9,017 nucleotides of DNA, from the NCBI GenBank assembly GCA_002323775.1, contig DCPV01000031.1, positions 1 to 9,017 on the forward strand, written 5' to 3'. Shown here one piece after another: positions 1 to 5,757 of this stretch; position 1 is the stretch's first letter; each line of letters opens with the position of its first letter. The position numbers were made by a program, and so were the translations under genes. This DNA comes from Firmicutes bacterium UBA1535 (GTDB taxonomy: Bacteria; Bacillota; Clostridia; Tissierellales; Sedimentibacteraceae). The notes beneath the pieces are model-generated. The model did no database searches and was not told the DNA's origin. It saw only the letters and a list, made by a program, of their open reading frames with translations.

Positions 1-106
1 AAGTTTTATAGAAAAATAAAACTGTAGAAAAATAAAATTTTTATAGAAAAAATATTTTTTAGAGTATAATTAATATAAAGAGGTTTATAAGTTATAGAAC
101 TATTTA
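1..106. other. Non-coding A/T-rich left end
   Basis: No supportable gene is seen here. The stretch is almost pure A and T, with three spaced copies of a TAGAAAAATAAAA-like unit starting at 9, 25 and 44 (the third is degenerate). A TATAAT hexamer lies at 65-70 but has no recognisable -35 partner and no gene downstream on the + strand. It may be an intergenic spacer between the leftward operon's terminator and whatever lies further left. Confidence 0.5.
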
Positions 107-154
107 AAAATGCACCTTTGTTTGGCTATCTAAAGCCATTTCAAGGTGCATTTT
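107..154 (-). terminator. Hairpin terminator of the leftward operon
   Basis: A 12-bp perfect outer stem pairs 107-118 with 143-154. Inside it is a 4x4 internal loop and a 5-bp inner stem (123-127 with 134-138). Read on the minus strand, the 3' arm ends in a run of five T (complement of 106-110), the usual form of an intrinsic terminator. It lies about 50 bases beyond the transporter stop at 208. The + strand arm also ends in TTTT, so it could work in both directions, but only the leftward gene is seen to need it. Confidence 0.8.
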
Positions 155-207
155 ATTATTTGTGGATTTGTCTATACAATTTTCTACCGAAAATTAGTTT
201 TACAACA

Positions 208-1131
208 TTATGCCTTGCTCGCCTGTTTAGTATTAACAAGCATCAAGATATATCTTATTAGAACATACAAAACCATTACAACAGCAATTGCTGTTTGTGC
301 AATCACTATATATTTTAAAAATGCAATACCATTTCCTGATTTTGTTAAAAATCCATCTGTCATTTTCATTGCTATTGCACTTATTACCATAGGGAATGTA
401 AAGGCTGAATAGCTTGGGTAGAATTTTAGTTTTAAAAGTCTTGGCAGCTGCGTTAATGCAAATACATACATTGCTATTGAAAGAATAGCAAGGAAATATA
501 CTATTGCTATGCTCTTACTGTCAAAGCTTGATAAGTAACCAGCTAGACATAAGCTTGCAGGAGCTGCAAATATAATGATTAATGGTTGAGCAGGCTCTGG
601 AATTTCTTTTACTTTTATTACTCTATATGAAACTACTGCTAAAAGAATTAGATAGCATATAAAACCAAACCAAAAAACAGCTTGTCCTAAAGTATTCATA
701 CTAAAAGCAGGTGCTGTGATGCTTGCAACAACTAGGCCTACATAAACTATGAATAAGCTTGGGAACATCTTCTTTATATCAAATTTCAATATAAATCTAA
801 ATGTAAACAGTAAAATCAAAGCACAATGCAAGATAAATCCTATAAACCAAATAGTTAGACCTACTGTATTTGCATAGGGCTTAACGTATGCCGCCAATAA
901 TATGACAGCCATTGAAAATGTAGGTGCTACACTTGCTACCACAGGGTTTTTTAAATCTTCTGAAAGAAGCTTTGGATACATTATAAATTTTATTATGAGT
1001 AAAATACCAATTATTGCTGAAATTGCACCAAATACTAGTCTAAGCTCTGGTGAATATGTTTGAATTAAATTTCCTGTTGCAGCCATTGCAAGTATTACTC
1101 CTGCTATTGGCAGAGGAATTCTTTTTATCAT
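208..1131 (-). CDS. TDT-family (TehA/SLAC1-like) transporter
   Basis: This is a polytopic membrane protein of 307 residues, with about ten hydrophobic segments filling nearly the whole length, as expected for the tellurite-resistance/dicarboxylate transporter (TDT) fold. Family-like features are the N-terminal PLPIAGVILAMAATGNL (residues 6-22), NPVVASVAPTF in the second helix (62-72), FAAPAS (188-193) and SAFTFPM in a late helix (242-248), the region that carries the gating Phe in TehA. Known members move anions such as C4-dicarboxylates, sulfite or small anions; the substrate here cannot be told. The start was set at 1131, not at the earlier in-frame ATG at 1143: GGAGGT (complement of 1136-1141) lies just ahead of 1131, and the 1143 ATG overlaps it and so has no site of its own. 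It follows the upstream gene by 11 bases, so the two are one transcript. Confidence 0.85.
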   Translation of the reverse strand: MIKRIPLPIAGVILAMAATGNLIQTYSPELRLVFGAISAIIGILLIIKFIMYPKLLSEDLKNPVVASVAPTFSMAVILLAAYVKPYANTVGLTIWFIGFILHCALILLFTFRFILKFDIKKMFPSLFIVYVGLVVASITAPAFSMNTLGQAVFWFGFICYLILLAVVSYRVIKVKEIPEPAQPLIIIFAAPASLCLAGYLSSFDSKSIAIVYFLAILSIAMYVFALTQLPRLLKLKFYPSYSAFTFPMVISAIAMKMTDGFLTKSGNGIAFLKYIVIAQTAIAVVMVLYVLIRYILMLVNTKQASKA

Positions 1132-1142
1132 TTTGACCTCCA

Positions 1143-1604
1143 TTAAACATCAGTATTTCTAATGTTTTTTTCACGACAGACTATTTCTGCCACTTTACGA
1201 GCTACTTCGCCTGTAAATCTGATACATTGCTCTTTGTGCTCGCCCGATGCCATATCCATGCCTTTAGTTAAGATTCTACAGCACAATGCACTGTTTTTCT
1301 CTTTAAACCAATCATGAAGTTCTTTTGCAACTGCAAGGCTTTCTTCAACCTTAGGGTCTTTTTGCTTAGTTCTTCCAAAAAAATATCCTAAACACATCAT
1401 TCCGCCAGAAACAGCACCACATACACATTTAGAACGTCCCATACCTACAGGAAATGCTGATGCCATCGCTATAACTTCTTCCGGAAGGTCTAGCTCGAAA
1501 TTGCTTCTCATGCAGCTTACCATTGCTTCTGAACAGAAAAATCCATTTCTGAATAAATCTTCTGCATCCTTTTGAATTTTACTAATACTTACCTCTTTAA
1601 CCAT
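1143..1604 (-). CDS. C_GCAxxG_C_C family cysteine-rich protein
   Basis: This is a soluble protein of 153 residues with nine cysteines, matching the C_GCAxxG_C_C family (Pfam PF09719). Visible landmarks are GFFCSEA (21-27), FPVGMG (51-56), the core CVCGAVSGGMMCLGYFFG (60-77), CCRIL (108-112) and a further conserved-type cysteine at 127. The spacing of C24, C60/C62, C109 and C127 fits the family name. Its biochemical role is not established; the conserved cysteines suggest metal, cluster or redox chemistry (inference). The start is placed at 1604, not at the in-frame ATG at 1643, because GGAGG (complement of 1611-1615) sits 6 bases ahead of it. The 1643 ATG falls about where the nearest promoter would begin transcription. 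It is the first gene of a leftward pair with the TDT transporter. Confidence 0.85.
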   Translation of the reverse strand: MVKEVSISKIQKDAEDLFRNGFFCSEAMVSCMRSNFELDLPEEVIAMASAFPVGMGRSKCVCGAVSGGMMCLGYFFGRTKQKDPKVEESLAVAKELHDWFKEKNSALCCRILTKGMDMASGEHKEQCIRFTGEVARKVAEIVCREKNIRNTDV

Positions 1605-1646
1605 TTTGTTCCTCCAAATTGTTGATTTTATAATAATATTCATAAT

Positions 1647-1673
1647 TTTATACGAAAAAGACTATTAATTCAA
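1647..1673 (-). promoter_or_regulatory. Candidate leftward promoter (proximal)
   Basis: On the minus strand TTGAAT (complement of 1668-1673) is followed after 15 bases by TATAAA (complement of 1647-1652); taking TTTGAA as the -35 gives 16 bases. Transcription would start near 1640, giving a leader of about 36 bases to the ATG at 1604. The hexamers are only fair matches in a very A/T-rich region, so chance similarity is possible. Confidence 0.45.
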
Positions 1674-1683
1674 ATAAAAATAT

Positions 1684-1711
1684 GTTATACTTGGGCAATT
1701 TTATATTACAA
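1684..1711 (-). promoter_or_regulatory. Candidate leftward promoter (distal)
   Basis: On the minus strand TTGTAA (complement of 1706-1711) and TATAAC (complement of 1684-1689) are 16 bases apart. It would serve the same leftward operon from further upstream. Its -35 abuts the AAATGG-TTAT-CCATTT inverted repeat at 1710-1725. It is an alternative or second promoter to the one at 1647-1673. Confidence 0.35.
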
Positions 1712-1790
1712 ATGGTTATCCATTTTATTGGCTATATGGTTTTACAAAAAAATATAATAAACTACATCAACTAACCAATAAATAACCAAT
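1710..1790. repeat. ATTGGTTA/TAACCAAT repeat cluster in divergent control region
   Basis: Two exact TAACCAAT copies occur at 1772-1779 and 1783-1790, spaced 11 bases (one helical turn). Two inverted near-copies (7 of 8 each) are aatggtta at 1711-1718 and attggcta at 1727-1734. The first of these is part of a perfect inverted repeat, AAATGG (1710-1715) and CCATTT (1720-1725). The cluster lies between the divergent promoters, where a regulator could act on both operons. That it is an operator is inference. Confidence 0.4.
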
Positions 1791-1808
1791 TAAAAGTAAA
1801 CAATCTAT

Positions 1809-1823
1809 TTTTAAACGTTTGCA
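1809..1823 (+). promoter_or_regulatory. Candidate cre (CcpA-type) operator
   Basis: The 15 bases agree with the cre consensus WTGNAANCGNWNNCA at nine of ten fixed or W positions; the mismatch is T for G at 1811. It contains the perfect palindrome AAACGTTT (1813-1820) and overlaps the -35 of the oppA promoter, where bound repressor would block RNA polymerase. Catabolite control of the peptide transporter is therefore plausible. No regulator gene is in the window, and another LacI-family protein could be the true ligand. Confidence 0.4.
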
Positions 1824-1848
1824 ACATGGCATAAACCTTGCATATAAA
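1819..1848 (+). promoter_or_regulatory. Candidate promoter of the opp operon
   Basis: TTGCAA (1819-1824) and TATAAA (1843-1848) are 18 bases apart. Transcription would start near 1855, about 30 bases before the oppA ATG. The oppA ribosome binding site AAAGGA (1867-1872) lies within this short leader, 11 bases before the ATG, a slightly long spacing. Confidence 0.6.
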
Positions 1849-1883
1849 AAATATATTAAAATTTAGAAAGGAATATTAGCATT

Positions 1884-3773
1884 ATGAAAAAAGTAGTATC
1901 GTTGTTAATAGTAATTGTTATGATGGCATCTTTTGTAACTGGATGTTCAAAAGATACAGGAAAGTACGAGGATGTTTATTACAGTACTTTTTCTGGAGAG
2001 TATAAAACCTTAAATCCATATGATTTAACTGCTGGTCCTGCCTATACTATGGTTGGAAACAGTATTGATGGATTGGTTGAGAATGATAAGTATGGTATGA
2101 TAGTACCATCACTCGCAGAGAGCTGGACAAATAATGAGGATTTCACCGTTTGGACATTCAAGTTAAGACAAAATATTTTTTGGATAAATAACAAAGGTGA
2201 AAAAACAGAATATGAGGTAACAGCAGATGACTTCGTTGAAGGTCTAAGATACATAGCAGAGCCTAAAAACGGAGCGAGAAACGTTAGTGCTGTCAGCAAG
2301 GTTATTGCAGGACTTAACGATTATTATTGGAATCTTGATGATATTGATAGCGGAGAAGATATAGGCAAAACACGTGAAGAAGTTGTTGCTTCATTCGATG
2401 AAACAGTTGGAGTTAAAGCTTTGGACAAATATACAGTTCAATATACGCTTACAAATTCAACTCCATTCTTCCTTTCATATTTAGTTACTGAGTTGTTCTA
2501 TCCTGTAGAAAAAGCATTCTTGGATAAAGTTGGCGTAGATTATGCAACATCAATGGATAAAATGCTTTATAATGGTGGATATTACATTTCTAACTGGGAA
2601 ATGGACAAGCTTGTTGTTCTTAAAAAGAATGAACATTATTGGGATAAGGATAATATAACAATTAAAGAGCTTAATTTCCAAATGGTCGGAGATGAAATAA
2701 CTGGACTTGAAATGTTCCAAAGAGGAGAGTTAACAAGCTGTAAGGTTACAGCTGAGCAGTTAAAAGCTCTTAAAGGAACAGAATGGGAAAAGTATATAAA
2801 TCTTACAGATAAAAATACGGTTAATTTCTGGTTTACAATGAATTTTACATCTAAGAATCCTGAGTTCAATGCCTTTGTACAAAATGAGAATTTTAGAAAA
2901 GCGTTGTTATACGGAATAGACAGAGTAAAGATTTCATCACTTTATGAGCCTAATACACCAGAGTTTTTCATAAGAAATACTATAATACCTGAAGATACAA
3001 TATATGATACTAATGGAATGGACTACACAGATTATCCAAACCTAAAGCCAATAAAAAATACTATACCTTATGATCCGAAATTAGCAAGAGAGTATATGGA
3101 AAAGGCTGTTAAGGAACTTTGTAATCCAGACGGAACTATAAAAGGATTGACACCTACAAAGGTTGATATGGGTGTTATAGCTGAATTTAATTCTGATGCT
3201 AAGCTTCCGATTGAAATAGTTTATGCTACAACAACTGATGAACTTGAAACTAAAAAAGCTTTATTATTGGCAGAAATGCTTAAACAAAACATAGGTGAAG
3301 ATTATGTTAAAGTTATACCGGGATATTCAGGAAACAGTACATCAGAAGAAATCTTCGAGCCTATGAATTTTGATATAGTTGATGATGCGTATAGCTTTAG
3401 ATTTGCAGACCCTTCAGCTAATCTTTCAAGACTTATAACAGATGGAAGCTTGAACGAAGGCGGATACAATATACCGGAATTTGACAGATTGGTTGAGGAA
3501 GCTATTAAAGAAACTAATATAGAGAAAAGATATGAAAAATTCTCTGAAGCAGAAAAATATATGCTAGAGCATGTTTATTTGATGCCTTATATGTCAGGCG
3601 GCGGCTCATATCTAATGTCAAAAGAATTGCCTTACCAAACTCCAAGAGGTGGCTTTGGTTTGACAAGATTTAAACTTAAGGGTGCGAAAATTCAAAGTTC
3701 ACCTGTTACTGCTGAGCAATACAAGGAATTAAAAGAAACATTTGAGAAAGAATTAAAAGAAAGAAATAAATAA
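1884..3773 (+). CDS. oppA: Oligopeptide-binding lipoprotein (AmiA/OppA-like)
   Basis: This is the extracellular receptor of a peptide ABC importer, solute-binding protein family 5, 629 residues. Residues 1-20 form a lipoprotein signal peptide: KK, a hydrophobic run, then lipobox VTGC with C21 as the lipidated residue. Family features include IDGLVENDKYG and PSLAESW (61-81), VTADDF (112-117), VGVKALDKYTVQYTL (175-189) and YNGGYYISNW followed by KKNEHYWD (229-254). From memory of the protein, these and the C-terminal FDRLVEEAIKET region resemble pneumococcal AmiA more than the shorter Gram-negative OppA, and the length also fits AmiA (about 650). The peptide preference cannot be read from the sequence. 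It is the first gene of the operon, separated from oppB by 92 bases containing a strong hairpin. This suits a receptor made in excess over the permease. Confidence 0.9.
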   Translation: MKKVVSLLIVIVMMASFVTGCSKDTGKYEDVYYSTFSGEYKTLNPYDLTAGPAYTMVGNSIDGLVENDKYGMIVPSLAESWTNNEDFTVWTFKLRQNIFWINNKGEKTEYEVTADDFVEGLRYIAEPKNGARNVSAVSKVIAGLNDYYWNLDDIDSGEDIGKTREEVVASFDETVGVKALDKYTVQYTLTNSTPFFLSYLVTELFYPVEKAFLDKVGVDYATSMDKMLYNGGYYISNWEMDKLVVLKKNEHYWDKDNITIKELNFQMVGDEITGLEMFQRGELTSCKVTAEQLKALKGTEWEKYINLTDKNTVNFWFTMNFTSKNPEFNAFVQNENFRKALLYGIDRVKISSLYEPNTPEFFIRNTIIPEDTIYDTNGMDYTDYPNLKPIKNTIPYDPKLAREYMEKAVKELCNPDGTIKGLTPTKVDMGVIAEFNSDAKLPIEIVYATTTDELETKKALLLAEMLKQNIGEDYVKVIPGYSGNSTSEEIFEPMNFDIVDDAYSFRFADPSANLSRLITDGSLNEGGYNIPEFDRLVEEAIKETNIEKRYEKFSEAEKYMLEHVYLMPYMSGGGSYLMSKELPYQTPRGGFGLTRFKLKGAKIQSSPVTAEQYKELKETFEKELKERNK

Positions 3774-3781
3774 TAATGTAG

Positions 3782-3802
3782 GGGAGAGGCTTTGCTTCTC
3801 CC
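3782..3802 (+). promoter_or_regulatory. Intercistronic hairpin between oppA and oppB
   Basis: GGGAGAGGC (3782-3790) pairs with GCTTCTCCC (3794-3802) around a TTT loop: nine pairs, one of them G-U. It begins 8 bases after the oppA stop. No run of T follows (ATATTTAAAAA), so it is not a standard intrinsic terminator. It more likely protects the 3' end of the oppA message or causes partial termination, giving more receptor than permease (inference). Confidence 0.65.
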
Positions 3803-3857
3803 ATATTTAAAAATAGCTATAAATTGTAACAAAAAATAAAATAGTAAAGAAGGAATA

Positions 3858-3869
3858 ATGGCTGAATGA
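3858..3869 (+). other. Three-codon minigene overlapping the oppB start
   Basis: The bases read ATG GCT GAA TGA, and the TGA overlaps the oppB start as ATGA (3866-3869). The only ribosome binding site (AGGA, 3851-3854) is 3 bases from this first ATG and 11 bases from the oppB ATG. Either it is a chance ATG, or ribosomes terminating here restart on oppB. No product of interest is expected. Confidence 0.25.
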
Positions 3870-4807
3870 AAAAGTATATTATCAAAAGAACATTACAATC
3901 ATTCGTGACAATTTGCCTTGTTATATTCGTAGTTTTCATGCTGCTAAGGCTAATGCCAACATCAGGTTATTTCACAAGAGATGATTATCATAATATGACA
4001 GAGGAAATGAGACAAGTATATCTAAAAAACTTAGGTGTATTAGACCATCCTTTAGTGCAGTTTAAAAACTTTGTAATGAAGCTTTTGCAAGGTGATTTAG
4101 GAAGATCTATCACAATTTATCCTAAACTTCAGATAACGACAATACTAAAAGAAAAGGTATGGTACTCTGCTATCTTCGGTTTGGCAAGTATGCTTATCAG
4201 TATGGCGATAGGATTGCCAATGGGAATTCTTATGGCAAGATACAAGGACCGTCTGATAGATAGTGTAGGTACTGCTTATGCTGTTTTAGTAAGGTCAATA
4301 CCGAGCTTAATATATTTGTTCCTCTTTCAGGTATGGGTATCCAAGCTTTTTGGGCTGCCTATGCTCTTTTATAAGGATAGACCGCAATCATGGATATTGC
4401 CTACTATAGCGCTGTCTCTTTCAAGTATAGCGTGGTATGCGATATGGCTTAGAAGATATATGGTCGATGAGGAAAATAAAGAATATATTAAATTTGCAAG
4501 AGTTAAAGGCTTCTCGCAAAAATATATAATGAAAAACCACGTTTTAAGAAATGCTATACTTCCAATTGCAATTGGAATACCATCAGACTTTTTGATGGTT
4601 ATTTCAGGCTCTCTTTTGATAGAAAATCTGTTTTCTATACCAGGAATGGGAGGCTTACTTATAAATTCAATAAGAAAATTGGATAACAACTTGGTTCAAA
4701 TATTAGTTTTAATTTATTCAACCCTATCAGTAATAGGGGTATTCTTAGGAGATTTACTCGTTGCAGTTGTTGACCCAAGAATAAGATTATCGGAAAGTGA
4801 GGCGTAG
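3866..4807 (+). CDS. oppB: Oligopeptide ABC transporter permease OppB
   Basis: This is one of the two membrane subunits forming the peptide channel, 313 residues, binding-protein-dependent transport type. The N-terminus MKKYIIKRTLQS with a first helix at about 10-29 is typical. QGDLGRS (75-81) is an OppB/DppB hallmark before the second helix. The cytoplasmic EAA loop, which docks on the ATPases, is at about 206-233 (EYIKFARVKGFSQ, then NAILP), and VDPRIR (302-307) closes the protein. The RRYM and EAA segments resemble streptococcal AmiC, but AmiC is about 500 residues owing to a large extracytoplasmic insertion absent here. The start at 3866 is preceded by AAGAAGGA (3847-3854). The stop is 2 bases before oppC. 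Confidence 0.9.
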   Translation: MKKYIIKRTLQSFVTICLVIFVVFMLLRLMPTSGYFTRDDYHNMTEEMRQVYLKNLGVLDHPLVQFKNFVMKLLQGDLGRSITIYPKLQITTILKEKVWYSAIFGLASMLISMAIGLPMGILMARYKDRLIDSVGTAYAVLVRSIPSLIYLFLFQVWVSKLFGLPMLFYKDRPQSWILPTIALSLSSIAWYAIWLRRYMVDEENKEYIKFARVKGFSQKYIMKNHVLRNAILPIAIGIPSDFLMVISGSLLIENLFSIPGMGGLLINSIRKLDNNLVQILVLIYSTLSVIGVFLGDLLVAVVDPRIRLSESEA

Positions 4808-4809
4808 AC

Positions 4810-5745
4810 ATGGAAAAGTATAAAGGAATTACATTGACAGATGAAATGTTTAAACACTTCAGTTTTGATGATAAGCAGAGTGAAGAAAGTGGATATTCAA
4901 ATTATTCTTATTGGAAATCGACAATTAGAACATTTTTTAAAAGTCACACATCAAAGTTTTTGGTTGTTTTAACTATAGTGCTTTTACTCTTTAGCTTTTT
5001 ATACCCTGTATTATCTAAAGTTGATCCTAATCAAATAAGCTTAGATGATACCATGTGGAATAGTAAGCCTAGCGGTACACACTTTTTTGGGACTGATGGA
5101 GTAGGGAGAGACGTTTGGGCAAGGACATGGCATGGAACAAGAAACTCACTTATGCTTGCGTTTATAGTTGCATTGATTGAGGTTGGAGTAGGAAGTATAG
5201 TTGGTTCAATTTGGGGATATGTGAAGAAAATAGACCCATTTATGCTTGAGCTTTATAACATTGTAACCAACGTACCATCAACTGTTTATTTAGTGCTTTT
5301 AACCTATATAATGAAACCAAGCTTTACAACAATAATTATAGCTCTTGCATCAAGAGGATGGTTAAGTGAAGCAAAATTCATGAGAAATAGAATATTGTCA
5401 TTGAGAGAAAGTGAGTTTAACATTGCTTCTCAATGTCTTGGGACACCTCTTATGAGAATTGTCAGCAAGAATATTATACCTCAGCTGATAAGTCTTATTA
5501 TAATGGAAACTGCTTTGACAATACCTTATTCTATAGGCTCAGAGGTTTTCCTTGGATTTATTAACTTAGGACTGCCTCAAGACACTGTAACACTTGGCAA
5601 TATGATAAATCAAGGAAGAGCGAACTTTATGCTTTATCCTTTCCAATTGATTTATCCGGCACTTGTACTATGTCTGATAACGGTATCGTTCTATGTTTTA
5701 GGAAATAAGTTTGCGGACGCATCTGATCCTAAAAACCATGTGTAG
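4810..5745 (+). CDS. oppC: Oligopeptide ABC transporter permease OppC
   Basis: This is the second channel subunit, 311 residues. A soluble N-terminal stretch (1-48) containing YSYWKSTIRTFFK (32-44), a feature of AmiD-type permeases, precedes the first helix (about 50-68). HFFGTDGVGRDVWAR (91-105) is the clear OppC/DppC signature. The EAA loop is at about 199-224 (RESEFNIASQCLG). Further helices follow to about 297, and the end is short and charged. The ribosome binding site GAGG (4799-4802) lies inside the end of oppB, 7 bases before the ATG, so translation of the two permeases is tightly coupled. The oppC stop overlaps the ribosome binding site of the ATPase gene. Confidence 0.9.
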   Translation: MEKYKGITLTDEMFKHFSFDDKQSEESGYSNYSYWKSTIRTFFKSHTSKFLVVLTIVLLLFSFLYPVLSKVDPNQISLDDTMWNSKPSGTHFFGTDGVGRDVWARTWHGTRNSLMLAFIVALIEVGVGSIVGSIWGYVKKIDPFMLELYNIVTNVPSTVYLVLLTYIMKPSFTTIIIALASRGWLSEAKFMRNRILSLRESEFNIASQCLGTPLMRIVSKNIIPQLISLIIMETALTIPYSIGSEVFLGFINLGLPQDTVTLGNMINQGRANFMLYPFQLIYPALVLCLITVSFYVLGNKFADASDPKNHV

Positions 5746-5757
5746 GAGGAAGAAAAT

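Noticed and set aside
65..70. Perfect TATAAT hexamer near the left end.
   Set aside because: No -35 at a suitable distance and no gene downstream on the + strand; such hexamers are common in DNA this rich in A and T.
146..412. An open frame of 88 codons on the + strand.
   Set aside because: It begins within the terminator hairpin, has no ribosome binding site, and mostly lies antisense to the clearly homologous TDT transporter.
1132..1143. Four-residue extension of the TDT transporter from the ATG at 1143.
   Set aside because: Those codons form the GGAGGT ribosome binding site of the ATG at 1131.
1605..1643. N-terminal extension of the C_GCAxxG_C_C protein from the ATG at 1643.
   Set aside because: The extension contains the GGAGG ribosome binding site of the ATG at 1604, has no site of its own, and lies at the likely transcription start.
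1644..1883. A CodY box (AATTTTCWGAAAATT-like), expected for peptide transporters in many low-GC Gram-positives.
   Set aside because: No segment of the control region matched closely by eye; the best partial match missed many positions.
2042..2869. Minus-strand open frames within oppA, and similar ones within oppB and oppDF.
   Set aside because: They lie opposite well-supported conserved coding sequence, have no recognisable domains, and are expected by chance in A/T-rich genes.
3782..3802. The hairpin after oppA as a full intrinsic terminator ending the operon.
   Set aside because: No T-run follows, and oppB lacks a convincing promoter of its own, so transcription most likely continues.
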